From positions 62,001 through 126,000 of the forward strand of contig CAWHWB010000008.1 in assembly GCA_963832875.1 (NCBI GenBank): DNA of 64,000 nucleotides. The letters are read 5' to 3'. This document shows positions 25,906-38,012 of the stretch, one piece after another. The translations under genes were made by a program, and so were the position numbers. Positions within the stretch are counted from its first letter, which is position 1, and each line of letters begins with the position of its first letter. Under the pieces are notes generated by a model. That model saw only the letters and a list, made by a program, of their open reading frames with translations. It had not been told where the DNA came from and did no database searches. The stretch is from AP-15 sp963832875. Lineage in GTDB: Bacteria > Pseudomonadota > Alphaproteobacteria > ATCC43930 > CGMCC-115725.

Positions 25906-26013
25906 CTATCCCTGGGCGCGGGCCCGTTGGCGCCGCCGCTTCGCCTTCAGCTTCGCCTTGCGCCGGGCCGCGCGTTCACGCGTCCGGGGTTGGCGCTGCT
26001 GCGCTCTTTTCAT
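25906..26013 (-). CDS. Very basic 35-residue small protein
   Basis: ATG at 26013 follows AGGAGAGCGTG and opens a 35-codon frame ending in TAG. The product starts MKRAQQRQPRTRERAARRKA and continues almost entirely with Lys, Arg, Gln and Ala (more than 40 percent Arg+Lys). The good ribosome binding site and consistent composition argue that it is real. It could bind nucleic acid or be a short ribosome-associated protein; no function is known to me. Confidence 0.5.
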   Translation of the reverse strand: MKRAQQRQPRTRERAARRKAKLKAKRRRQRARAQG

Positions 26014-26055
26014 CACGCTCTCCTGCGATTGCGGCGAGCCCCAGCCCGCGGCGGC

Positions 26056-26322
26056 TTAGCGGCGTTCCCAAGGCGGAAACAATTCATCGGGATCGTTGAC
26101 CCACACGAAGGGTATGCCGTGCAGGTCGGCGCAGTCGACGGCGTGGCGAAGCTCGTTCGCCGCGGCAGCGTCGGGCTTGCTCTGATCGACGAGTGTCGAC
26201 TGGCCGTGGGCAAAGCGCCAGCTTCCCAGAATGCGATCGGGGTCGATGGGGCTGCGATAAACCTTGAATTCGATATATTTGGCGCCGCCCGCCTCTTCCT
26301 TCCCTTCGATGATCGCGACCAC
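26056..26322 (-). CDS. Conserved-type hypothetical protein, 88 aa
   Basis: GTG at 26322 is preceded by AGGAGG with 5 bases spacing, which sets the start and overrides ATGs at 26352 and 26391. The protein reads VVAIIEGKEEAGGAKYIEFK, then a mixed alpha/beta segment, then IPFVWVNDPDELFPPWERR. It looks like a small soluble alpha/beta protein and contains no motif I can name. It ends 42 bases before the small basic gene and could share its transcript. Confidence 0.6.
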   Translation of the reverse strand: MVAIIEGKEEAGGAKYIEFKVYRSPIDPDRILGSWRFAHGQSTLVDQSKPDAAAANELRHAVDCADLHGIPFVWVNDPDELFPPWERR

Positions 26323-26402
26323 AGTTGCCTCCTGCCGACGACGGGAAGTCATCGAGCGCGCCTCGCCGCTTGCCGGCCGATCCAGCCCCACCTAATAAAT
26401 TA

Positions 26403-26480
26403 TTGGGGCGAGTGATCGGATTTGAACCGACGACATCCAGATCCACAATCTGGCGCTCTAACCAACTGAGCTACACCCGC
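26403..26480 (-). tRNA. tRNA-His (GTG)
   Basis: A minus-strand cloverleaf. The acceptor stem is GCGGGTG/CACTCGC and the anticodon loop TTGTGGA gives anticodon GTG. The base before the stem is G and the discriminator is C, the extra G-C pair typical of tRNA-His. CCA is encoded. Confidence 0.95.
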
Positions 26481-26490
26481 CACCGCGCAC

Positions 26491-26519
26491 GGAGGTAGCG
26501 GTTCGCACCCTGGCCGTCA
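26491..26519 (-). promoter_or_regulatory. Promoter for tRNA-His
   Basis: On the minus strand TTGACG (26519-26514) and TACCTC (26496-26491) stand 17 bases apart, with the -10 box 11 bases before the tRNA-His 5' end. The -10 box is weak, as is common in alphaproteobacteria. Confidence 0.55.
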
Positions 26520-26708
26520 AGATCGCGAGCAGCGCCGCGCGTCGAGAAGCGGCCCCCGAGCCGCTCACGCATCGATCAGGCTGAGGCTGAGCCGCCGCTC
26601 AATGCGCTCGATCCGATGATCCGAGGCAGCGAGCAAGCTGCGCGCGGATGATCACGGGCGCAGCGCAGCCGGCTTTCCGGCGCGCGGCTGGCATCCCACA
26701 TCTCGGCG

Positions 26709-28214
26709 ATGACGATTTCCCCCGAGGGCTGGCGCCGTCACGCGCTGCTGACGCCGCGGCAGATGGGCGAGGCGGACCGGCTGGCGATCGCCGGCGGGAT
26801 CGCCGGCAGTGCGCTGATGGAAAATGCCGGCCGGGCGGTCGCCGATGCGGTCTCGCGGCGCTGGCCGCCGCGGCCGGTCGCGGTGCTGTGCGGACCGGGC
26901 AACAACGGCGGCGACGGTTTTGTCACGGCGCGCCTCCTGGCCGAGCGCGGCTGGCGGGTGCGCCTGGCGTTGCTCGGCGACCGCGCGGCATTGCACGGCG
27001 ATGCCGCCGTCGCGGCCGGGCGCTGGCCGGGGCCGGCCGAGCCGCTCGCACCCGAGGCGCTCGACGAGGCTGGCCTGGTGGTCGACGCGATCTTCGGCGC
27101 CGGGCTGGCGCGGCCGGTCGAGGGTGCGGCACACGCAGTCGTCGAGGCGCTCGGAGGGCGACGCCTGCCGGTTGTCGCGGTCGATGTGCCGAGCGGGGTC
27201 GACGGCGCCAGCGGCGAAATCCGCGGGGCGGCGCCGATGGCGGCGCTGACGGTCACGTTTTTTCGCAAAAAGCCGGGCCATGTGCTGCTGCCGGGGCGGC
27301 TCCATTGCGGTGAGACCGTGCTCGCTCAGATCGGCATCCCGGACGCGGTGCTCGACCGGGTCATGCCCGACACCACCGGGAATGACCCCGGCTGGTGGCT
27401 CGGCGGATTGCCCCGGCCGGGCCTCGACAGCCATAAATACACCCGCGGGCACGCGCTGGTGACCGGCGGCGCGGTGATGACCGGGGCGGGCCGTCTCGCG
27501 GCGCGCGCCGCCGCCCGGCTCGGCGCCGGCCTGGTGACGGTCGCGGCACCGCAGGCCGCATTCCCGATCTATGCCGCGGCGCTGACGGGGGTCATCGTTC
27601 AGCCGATCTCGGGGCTCGACGATTTTCGCGGCCTGCTCGCCGACCGCCGGCGCAACGCGGCGCTGATCGGCCCCGGCGCCGGGGTCGGCGCCGAGACCCG
27701 CGACAAGGTGCAGGCGATCCTCGCGGCGGCCAAGCGCGCGGTGCTCGACGCCGATGCGCTAACCTCGTTCGCCGACGACCCGCAGGCCCTGTTTGCGGCG
27801 ATTCACTCGCCGGTGGTGATGACGCCGCACGAGGGCGAATTCGCGCGCCTATTCGACGCCGGCGGCTGCAAGCCCGAGCGGGCGCGGCGCGCGGCGCGGC
27901 AGAGCGGTGCGGTGATCGTGCTGAAGGGGGCGGACACGGTCGTCGCCGCACCGGACGGCCGCCTCGCGATCAACGCCAACGCGCCGCCCGACCTCGCGAC
28001 GGCGGGCAGCGGCGATGTCCTCGCCGGCATGGTGCTGGGGCTGCTGGCGCAGGAGATGGAGCCGTTCGCGGCGGCGGCGGCGGCGGTATGGCTGCACGGC
28101 GACGCCGCCGGCCGGGTCGGCGCCGGGCTGGTCGCCGAGGATCTGGTCGAGGCGCTGGGTCCGACGCTGCGCGATCTCGTGGCCGCGCGGCAGGCGCGCA
28201 CGCTTGGGGGTTGA
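26709..28214 (+). CDS. nnr: Bifunctional NAD(P)H-hydrate epimerase/dehydratase
   Basis: A 501-residue repair enzyme for hydrated NADH and NADPH. The N-terminal YjeF-N epimerase domain has VAVLCGPGNNGGDGFVTARL and the metal/base region AVDVPSGVDGASGE. The C-terminal ribokinase-like dehydratase domain has ALIGPGAGVG, VMTPHEGEFARLF and the catalytic ATAGSGDVLAGMVLGLLA. Both halves look complete and in one frame. The 227 bases before the gene show no other gene. Confidence 0.95.
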   Translation: MTISPEGWRRHALLTPRQMGEADRLAIAGGIAGSALMENAGRAVADAVSRRWPPRPVAVLCGPGNNGGDGFVTARLLAERGWRVRLALLGDRAALHGDAAVAAGRWPGPAEPLAPEALDEAGLVVDAIFGAGLARPVEGAAHAVVEALGGRRLPVVAVDVPSGVDGASGEIRGAAPMAALTVTFFRKKPGHVLLPGRLHCGETVLAQIGIPDAVLDRVMPDTTGNDPGWWLGGLPRPGLDSHKYTRGHALVTGGAVMTGAGRLAARAAARLGAGLVTVAAPQAAFPIYAAALTGVIVQPISGLDDFRGLLADRRRNAALIGPGAGVGAETRDKVQAILAAAKRAVLDADALTSFADDPQALFAAIHSPVVMTPHEGEFARLFDAGGCKPERARRAARQSGAVIVLKGADTVVAAPDGRLAINANAPPDLATAGSGDVLAGMVLGLLAQEMEPFAAAAAAVWLHGDAAGRVGAGLVAEDLVEALGPTLRDLVAARQARTLGG

Positions 28215-28269
28215 CGGCGAACCGCACCTCGCGTCTCTGTCAGGTCCCGCCACTGCCGCAACGGCCATC

Positions 28270-29730
28270 ATGAGCGATCGCCCGCCTGTCGGTTTTTTCG
28301 AGGGCGTCTTCGACCGCACGTTGAGCAATCTGCGCGGCGCCTGGCGCGACATTGCGCTGTCCGCGCGCGGGGTGCTGACCCGCGCTCCGCGGCCCGAACT
28401 TTCCGGCGACGATGTCGGGCGATTGCGCGAGCAGATGCTGAGCTGCCTCGACGGCCGCGGCGGCGAGGTCACGGCGCGCGCGCGGGCGGCCGATCTTGGC
28501 CGCACCTATCTGCTGCTCGACGCCGGCGGACGCGAGCGCTTTCTGCGGCTCTTGGCCGGCGAGTTCGACGTCGACCGTGCCGAGATCGACCGCTGCTGCG
28601 CGCTCCTGGCGAGGGCCGAAGACACCGCCGAGCGGGCCGCGGCCGAGCGCGAGCTGCGCAACGCGCTCGAACCGCCGCGGATCACCTTGTTGCGCCAGTT
28701 CAATGCGCTGCCCGAGGGGGTCAAATTCCTGGTCGACCGCCGCGCCGAGCTGCTCGACCTCGGCCGGCACGACCCGTTGCTGCACGGGCTCGAAGAGGAT
28801 CTGAAGCGGCTCCTGGCCAATTGGTTTGACATCGGCTTTCTCGAATTGAAGCGGATCGGCTGGGAATCGCCCGCGGCACTGCTCGAAAAGCTGATGGCCT
28901 ACGAGGCGGTGCACGAAATCCGCAGCTGGACCGATCTGAAGAACCGGCTCGAGGCCGACCGTCGCTGCTTTGCCTTTTTTCACCCGCGCATGCCCGACGA
29001 GCCGCTGATCTTTGTCGAGGTGGCGCTGGTCGCGGGCATGGCCAGCGACATCAACGCGCTGCTCGACGAGGCGGCGCCGGTGGGCGACCCACAGGCCGCC
29101 GACACCGCGATCTTCTACTCGATCTCGAATTGCCAGCAGGGTCTCGCCGGGATCAGCTTTGGCGATTTTCTGATCAAGCGCGTCGTCGACGCGCTGGCCG
29201 TCGACCTGCCGCGCCTGAAGGTGTTCGCGACGCTGTCGCCGGTGCCGGGGTTTCGTGCCTGGCTTGACCGGCAGAGCGAGGCCGCACCCGAAACCTTGTT
29301 GCTGCCGGCCGAACGAACCGCGATCGAAGCGCTTGGCGAGCGGGTCACGGAACACGACTTGCCGGCGCTGCTCGACCGCCCGGATTGGGCCGCCGAGCCG
29401 CAGCTCGCCGCGGCCCTGCACGACCCCCTGTTGCGGCTGTGCGCGCGCTATCTCTTGCGCGAACGCGCACCCTCGGGCCGCGCCCTCGATCCGGTCGCGC
29501 ATTTCCATCTGAGCAACGGCGCGCGCATCGAACAGCTGAACTGGCAGGGGGACGTCTCGGTGAAAGGCTTGCAGCAATCCGCCGGGATCATGGTCAATTA
29601 CGTCTACCGACTGGCCGATATCGAGGCCAATCACGAGGCATATCGCGGCGAGGGACGGGTCGCGGCCTCGGGTGCGCTGCGCGCGCTGTCGCGGGCCCGG
29701 CTGATGCCGGACCCGCCGGCGCGCCGGTAG
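28270..29730 (+). CDS. mcd: Malonyl-CoA decarboxylase
   Basis: A 486-residue GNAT-fold malonyl-CoA decarboxylase that makes acetyl-CoA and CO2. The helical N-terminal domain covers residues 1-180. The catalytic domain has CFAFFHPRMPDEPLIFVEVA, SNCQQGLAGISFGDFLIKRV (with the catalytic Ser region) and HFHLSNGARIEQLNWQGD (catalytic His). The final QQSAGIMVNYVYRL block is typical. In rhizobia the gene is matA of the malonate operon, but no malonyl-CoA synthetase or transporter is next to it here. The start ATG is 55 bases after nnr. Confidence 0.93.
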   Translation: MSDRPPVGFFEGVFDRTLSNLRGAWRDIALSARGVLTRAPRPELSGDDVGRLREQMLSCLDGRGGEVTARARAADLGRTYLLLDAGGRERFLRLLAGEFDVDRAEIDRCCALLARAEDTAERAAAERELRNALEPPRITLLRQFNALPEGVKFLVDRRAELLDLGRHDPLLHGLEEDLKRLLANWFDIGFLELKRIGWESPAALLEKLMAYEAVHEIRSWTDLKNRLEADRRCFAFFHPRMPDEPLIFVEVALVAGMASDINALLDEAAPVGDPQAADTAIFYSISNCQQGLAGISFGDFLIKRVVDALAVDLPRLKVFATLSPVPGFRAWLDRQSEAAPETLLLPAERTAIEALGERVTEHDLPALLDRPDWAAEPQLAAALHDPLLRLCARYLLRERAPSGRALDPVAHFHLSNGARIEQLNWQGDVSVKGLQQSAGIMVNYVYRLADIEANHEAYRGEGRVAASGALRALSRARLMPDPPARR

Positions 29731-29894
29731 CCTCGGGGATGGACGCCGAGCGCGCCTTGATCGCGGCCGATCGCCGGACCAAGTCATTGGGCCTGTCATT
29801 GCCGCAGCGCATGCGAGCCCGGCTAGGTGCCAGGCGATGTCTGTGCTAAGACCCGCCCCGGCCGGGGCGGCGGCCGCTTGGGGAGGTTGCCGCG

Positions 29895-29979
29895 GCGGGC
29901 GTGGCGGAACTGGCAGACGCACTGGATTTAGGTTCCAGCGATGCAAATCGTGGGGGTTCAAATCCCCCCGCCCGCACCA
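29895..29979 (+). tRNA. tRNA-Leu (TAG)
   Basis: An 85-base tRNA with a long variable arm. The acceptor stem is GCGGGCG/CGCCCGC, the anticodon loop TTTAGGT gives anticodon TAG, the T loop is GTTCAAATC, and CCA is encoded. Confidence 0.96.
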
Positions 29980-30143
29980 GGGCGCACCAAGGTCATTTCT
30001 GAGGGGCTGTTACCGATGAACGGCTGGGTGTCGACCGCTCGTACCATGCGGTCATGGAGTTGAAAGACGCGCGTCGGGGAAGATCGTCGGATCATGCCGG
30101 GGGGTGACGGCGGCGGGGAGCTCGTTTCGTGCAGGTGCGCGCC

Positions 30144-31827
30144 ATGCAGGTGACCGAAACCAGTGCCGACGGGCTCAAGCGCGAGTACCGCATCGTGGTG
30201 CCGGCCGGCGAGCTCGAGGACAAGGTCGCGAGTCGGCTCGACGAGCTCGGCCGCACCATCCGCCTGCCGGGGTTCCGCCCGGGCAAGGTCCCGATGCAGA
30301 TCCTGCGCCGGCGCTATGGCCCATCGGTCTTGGGCGAGGTGCTGGAGAGCACGGTCCAGGGCAGCTCGGCCGACACGATCCGCGATCATAATCTGCGGCC
30401 GGCGCTGCCGCCCAAGGTCGACATCGTGTCGTTCAGCGAGGGGGCCGACCTCGAATACAAGATGCTGGTCGAGGTCCTGCCCGACATCCCCGAGCCGAAT
30501 TTCGCCGACCTCGGCATCGAGCGGCTCGTCGTCGAAGTGCCGCAGGACAGCGTCGATGCGGCGATCGCGCGGATTGCCGAGCAGCAGCGCAAATCGGAAT
30601 CGGCCGAGCGCCCGGCCGAGACCGGCGACATCCTGGTGGTCGATCTCGAAGGCCGGACCAGCGGAGAGGAGATCCCCGGCGCCGGCGGCAAGGACCGCCA
30701 GATATCGCTCGGCTCGGGCGGCCTGATTCCCGGTTTCGAAGAGCAACTGATCGGCGCCGCCGCCGGCGAGCACCGCACCGTGCGGGTCTCTTTTCCCGAG
30801 GATTATGCCGCCCAGAACCTCGCCGGCAAGGAGGCGGTCTTCGAGGTCGATGTGAAGGAGGTCCGGCGGCTGCTGCCGGCGGCGATCGACGATGAGCTGG
30901 GCAAGTCGGTCGGCCTCGAAAGCCTCGCCGAGCTGCGCCAGGAGGTGCAGCAGCAGATGCAGCGCGACTACGCTTCAGCCGCGCGCCTGCGGCTGAAGCG
31001 GGCCCTGCTCGACAAGCTGGCAGAACGCTACGACTTTCCGGTCCCGGCCGGCATGGTCGATCTCGAATTCGAGAACATCTGGGCGCAGCACCAGGCCGAG
31101 ACGGAGCTCCAGAGGGAGCGCGCGGGCGCCGGCGCCGAGGATCGGCCGACCGGTGCGGCGCCGGCCGCGGCGGTCGAAGAGGGCCCTGCGGGCGCGGCGC
31201 CGGCCGCGGCGGTCGAAGAGGGCCCCGCAGGTGCGGCGCCGGCCGCGGCGGTCGAAGAGGGCCCCGCGGGCGCGGCGCCGGCCGCGGCGGTCGAAGAGGG
31301 CCCCGCAGGTGCGGCGCCGGCCGCGGCGCCGAAGAGGCCCCGCAGGTGCAGCGCCGGTCGCGGCGCCCGAAGAGGCTCCCGCAGGTTCGGCACCGGCTGC
31401 CCGCGCAGCCTCCGACGGCTCGCCCGAAGCCGACGCGGACCACGGCGACGAAAGCGACAAGGCAGAATACCGCAAAATCGCCGAACGCCGCGTCCGGCTC
31501 GGTCTGCTGCTTGCCGAGGTCGGGCGCGCCAACAACATCACCGTCAGCCAGGAGGAGATCAATCAGGCGATCACCCGAGAGGTGCGCCGGCATCCTGGCT
31601 ATGAGCGTCAGGCGCTGGATTTCTACCGCCAGAACGCGGAGGCCGTGGCCAATTTGCGGGCACCGATCTTCGAGGACAAGGTCATCGACTTCATCGTCGA
31701 GCTGGCCAAGCTAGACGAGCGGCGGGTGACCCCGCAGGAGCTGCTGGCCATGCCCGATCCGGACGGCGAAAATGCGCCGCCGCCCGGCGGGCCCGCGCCC
31801 GAGCGGCAGGGCGAGCCGCAGGACTGA
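30144..31827 (+). pseudogene. tig: Trigger factor with a 39-bp tandem repeat and a frameshift
   Basis: Trigger factor is the ribosome-bound chaperone and prolyl isomerase. The start MQVTETSADGLKREYRIVVP, the ribosome loop GFRPGKVP and the FKBP-like domain (TGDILVVDLEGRTSGEEIPG) are normal. After FENIWAQHQAE the gene contains four 39-bp repeats coding AAPAAAVEEGPAG. The next unit is 37 bp, two bases short, so the frame is lost. The normal C-terminus (AEYRKIAERRVRLGLLLAEV, then NNITVSQEEINQAITREVRR) continues to 31827 in the frame that would follow restoration of those two bases. Either a truncated chaperone is made or the two missing bases, both in C runs, are read errors. clpP follows after 49 bases. 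Confidence 0.85.
31173..31365 (+). repeat. 39-bp tandem repeat inside tig
   Basis: Four nearly identical 39-bp units begin at 31173, 31212, 31251 and 31290, each coding V-E-E-G-P-A-G-A-A-P-A-A-A. A fifth, degenerate unit at 31329-31365 has only 37 bp, with one C lost from a CCC run and one from a CCCCC run. A partial unit lies upstream (from about 31149), and a related unit with PEEAPAG follows. Slipped-strand expansion explains the array. Confidence 0.93.
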
Positions 31828-31876
31828 GCCGATCGAAGCCGTGCGCCGCCGGCCGGCGCTGCCGAGGAGACCGCAA

Positions 31877-32515
31877 ATGTCGGAATATTTCGAACAGTAC
31901 ATGAACAACCTGGTGCCGATGGTCGTCGAGCAGACCAACCGCGGCGAGCGCGCCTATGACATCTATTCCCGCCTGTTGCAGGAGCGCATCATCTTTCTGG
32001 TCGGTCCGGTCCACGATGCCGTGGCGAGCCTCGTCTGCGCACAGCTGCTCTACCTCGAGTTGGTCAACCCGGCCAAGGACATCGCCTTCTACATCAACTC
32101 GCCGGGCGGGGTGGTGACCTCGGGGCTCGCGATCTACGACACGATGCAGTACATCCGCTCGCCGGTTTCGACCGTATGCATCGGTCAGGCGGCGTCGATG
32201 GGATCGCTGCTGCTTTGCGCCGGCGCCCATGGCAAGCGCTTTTCGCTGCCGAACTCTCGGATCATGATCCACCAGCCCTCGGGCGGGGCGCAGGGTCAGG
32301 CCACCGACATCGAAATCCAGGCGCGCGAGATCCTGGCATTGCGCGCGCGGCTCAACGAAATCTACGTCCGCCATACCGGCCAGCCGCTCGAGGTGATCTC
32401 GTCCGCGGTCGAGCGCGATAAGTTCCTGTCGCCGTTCGAGGCCAGGGATTTTGGCTTGGTCGACGAGGTCGTCGAGTCCCGTCCCGGCGGCTTCGAGGAG
32501 CGCCTGCGCGCCTGA
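31877..32515 (+). CDS. clpP: ATP-dependent Clp protease proteolytic subunit
   Basis: A 212-residue serine peptidase that forms the double heptameric chamber used with ClpX or ClpA. The catalytic triad is S107 (GQAASMGSLLL), H132 (MIHQPSGG) and D181. The N-terminal axial loop and FYINSPGGVVTSGLAIYDTM are normal. The start ATG at 31877 gives the family N-terminus; a longer frame from 31772 overlaps tig. It lies in the conserved order tig-clpP-clpX-lon. Confidence 0.97.
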   Translation: MSEYFEQYMNNLVPMVVEQTNRGERAYDIYSRLLQERIIFLVGPVHDAVASLVCAQLLYLELVNPAKDIAFYINSPGGVVTSGLAIYDTMQYIRSPVSTVCIGQAASMGSLLLCAGAHGKRFSLPNSRIMIHQPSGGAQGQATDIEIQAREILALRARLNEIYVRHTGQPLEVISSAVERDKFLSPFEARDFGLVDEVVESRPGGFEERLRA

Positions 32516-32554
32516 GCCGGGGCAACTCCGGGCCGGTCCAGCATGATTAAGTAG

Positions 32555-32582
32555 TTGTTGATCCGGTGCGAGCACATATACT
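32555..32582 (+). promoter_or_regulatory. Possible promoter for clpX
   Basis: TTGTTG (32555-32560) and TATACT (32577-32582) with a 16-base spacer lie in the 217-base gap between clpP and clpX. The -10 box is good and the -35 box only fair. It would allow clpX to be made without clpP. Confidence 0.4.
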
Positions 32583-32732
32583 CGCTGGCTGCGTGGGAAT
32601 AGGGCTGTGCCTGGGTAATCGGCGGGCGGGCGATCGGTGGGCGGGCGGACCGGCTTGCCTCATCCGTCCGGTCGGCGAACCGGGAAAAAAGGCCGGAGAG
32701 GCCGGGGCTTCTTCGACGACGACGGAGCGACG

Positions 32733-33998
<1,266 letters not shown>

Positions 33999-34133
33999 TC
34001 CCGCACCGGACGCGGGCCGGCCATCCCCGAGGTGTGACTTGACTGCCGGCAAATCCGGGCCAACCTAGATAAGCGTATGCCTGTCCCTGCCGCCCGGCTG
34101 ATCCCCGGACGGCCCCGAGAAAAAAGAGGGCTC

Positions 34134-36539
<2,406 letters not shown>

Positions 36540-36552
36540 TTGAGCTGCGCGG

Positions 36553-36577
36553 TGCGTTCCGCCCCACGGCGGACGCA
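36553..36577 (+). terminator. Hairpin after lon
   Basis: TGCGTTCCGCC and GGCGGACGCA form a stem with one bulged T and a 4-base loop, starting 13 bases after the lon stop. No T run follows, so it is a weak or factor-dependent terminator at best. Confidence 0.35.
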
Positions 36578-36640
36578 TCCTCACAGCGAGAACATACTGT
36601 AATGCTTAACAAACACTTCGACTCTTCCCGGCGCGGGCGG

Positions 36641-36669
36641 TTGACCGCGGAGCGTCCTCGCCCTAAACT
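36641..36669 (+). promoter_or_regulatory. Promoter for the HU gene
   Basis: TTGACC (36641-36646) and TAAACT (36664-36669) have an exact 17-base spacer. The start point would be about 45 bases before the GTG of the HU gene. This is among the best promoter matches in the window. Confidence 0.65.
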
Positions 36670-36724
36670 CCTCGGCGAACAGATCCCAGGAACGATCTCG
36701 AACACTCGCGCAGGGGGGTAACCC

Positions 36725-36997
36725 GTGAACAGGAACGAACTCGTCGATGCCGTCGTCAGCAAATCGGAGTTGAGAAAATCAGAGGCGAGCCGGGCGGTCG
36801 ATGCAGTGTTCGACGCGATTGTCGACGCATTGAAAACCGGCGAGGAGGTGAGGCTGGTCGGGTTCGGCACCTTTTCGGTGGCGTCGCGCGCGGCCTCCGA
36901 AGGGCGGAACCCGCGGACCGGCGAGAAGATCCAAATCGCCGCATCAAAGCAGCCCAAATTCAAGGCGGGCAAGGGTCTGCGCAATTCGCTGAACTGA
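36725..36997 (+). CDS. hup: HU family DNA-binding protein
   Basis: A 90-residue histone-like protein that bends and compacts DNA as a dimer. It starts MNRNELVDAVVSKSELRKSE and has the beta-arm signature VRLVGFGTFSVASRAASEGR followed by NPRTGEKI. It starts with GTG behind a GGGGGG stretch. The position after lon is conserved in proteobacteria. It has its own promoter. Confidence 0.96.
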   Translation: MNRNELVDAVVSKSELRKSEASRAVDAVFDAIVDALKTGEEVRLVGFGTFSVASRAASEGRNPRTGEKIQIAASKQPKFKAGKGLRNSLN

Positions 36998-37043
36998 TCG
37001 CGGTGAACCGATCGCGGTAACCGATCGCGAGGAACCGATCGCG
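36992..37043 (+). repeat. Short tandem repeat AACCGATCGCG across the hup stop codon
   Basis: Four copies of a 13-14 base unit, AAC(T/C)GATCGCGGTG-like, start at 36992, 37006, 37019 and 37033. The first copy contains the hup stop codon. Each copy after the first carries the palindrome CGATCG. Function unknown; it may be a simple slippage product. Confidence 0.7.
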
Positions 37044-37178
37044 AATGTCGGCGACGCTGAGCTGGTTTTCGAAGGCCCAGGCATGGTTGCCACGGGGCTG
37101 GTCCGCGGACCTGGACGGCGCTGCTTCAGGAAGCTGGCGCCGCGGAGCCCGCGGCAACCGGGGAGCAGCGCACGGACC

Positions 37179-37254
37179 GGGCGATTAGCTCAGCTGGCAG
37201 AGCATCTCGTTTACACCGAGGGGGTCGGGGGTTCGAATCCCTCATCGCCCACCA
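37179..37254 (+). tRNA. tRNA-Val (TAC)
   Basis: A 76-base cloverleaf. The acceptor stem is GGGCGAT/ATCGCCC, the anticodon loop TTTACAC gives anticodon TAC, the T loop is GTTCGAATC, and the 3' ACCA is encoded. Confidence 0.96.
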
Positions 37255-37310
37255 ATTTCGTGCGGGCCATCAATCGGCGGACACGGCCGCGCAGGCCGCG
37301 GCGGGTGCGC

Positions 37311-37339
37311 TTGACACCCCCGAGGGCGAGGGGTAAGGG
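37311..37339 (+). promoter_or_regulatory. Possible promoter for tRNA-Asp
   Basis: A perfect TTGACA (37311-37316) is followed after 17 bases by TAAGGG (37334-37339), about 45 bases before tRNA-Asp. Confidence 0.5.
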
Positions 37340-37384
37340 TGGGTGTCGGGAACGGCGCAGCGGTCGGCGCCCGGTCGAGGCCGA

Positions 37385-37461
<77 letters not shown>

Positions 37462-37646
37462 TCGGCCACGGTTCGCTGGCGGCGTCCCGACATCGATCAG
37501 CTGGGTTTCCGCCGTCAGGGATGCCGCCCATATCGAGTCGGGCGGTCGATGATCGCGGTGCCCGCTCGGGGGGGATCGCGATATAACGACAACACCGCCC
37601 CTCGAGTCGCCGACGACCTGGAGCGGCTGATCGCCGGAGTTTGCCG

Positions 37647-38012
37647 ATGGAAAGTCTGCTGCGCGAATACTTTCCGATCTTGGTCTTTCTCGTCATTGCC
37701 GGCGCGGTCGCCACGGCGATGGTAGCGGGTTCGTTCATGCTCGCGCGGCAGCGGCCTGACAGCGAAAAGCTGTCGCCCTACGAATGCGGCTTCGAGCCGT
37801 TCGAGGACGCCCGCATCCGGTTTGACGTGCGCTATTACCTGGTTGCCATCCTGTTCATCATTTTCGACCTCGAAGTCGCCTTTCTGTTTCCGTGGGCGGT
37901 CTCGCTTGGCGACATTGGGTTGCTCGGTTTCTGGTCGATGGTGGTATTCCTTGGCGTCTTGACCGTGGGTTTTGTCTATGAATGGCGCAAGGGAGCGCTG
38001 GAATGGGAGTGA
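37647..38012 (+). CDS. nuoA: NADH-quinone oxidoreductase subunit A
   Basis: A 121-residue membrane subunit of complex I with three hydrophobic helices. The conserved loop KLSPYECGFEPFEDARIRFD and the helix VAILFIIFDLEVAFLFPWAV are intact. First gene of the 14-gene nuo operon. I chose ATG at 37647 with GGAG upstream rather than the in-frame TTG at 37641. The 3' end overlaps nuoB by 10 bases. Confidence 0.96.
   Translation: MESLLREYFPILVFLVIAGAVATAMVAGSFMLARQRPDSEKLSPYECGFEPFEDARIRFDVRYYLVAILFIIFDLEVAFLFPWAVSLGDIGLLGFWSMVVFLGVLTVGFVYEWRKGALEWE

Noticed and set aside
28240..29961. 573-residue minus-strand frame opposite malonyl-CoA decarboxylase
   Set aside because: Antisense shadow; the plus strand carries all family motifs and the frame also runs into the tRNA-Leu region.
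31153..31365. Repeat array considered as a CRISPR
   Set aside because: Units are directly adjacent without spacers, have a period of 39 bp divisible by three and code a repeated peptide within tig.
34021..34076. Heat-shock promoter before lon (CTTGAC ... CCTAGAT)
   Set aside because: The spacing between the boxes is too long for either sigma-70 or sigma-32 consensus.
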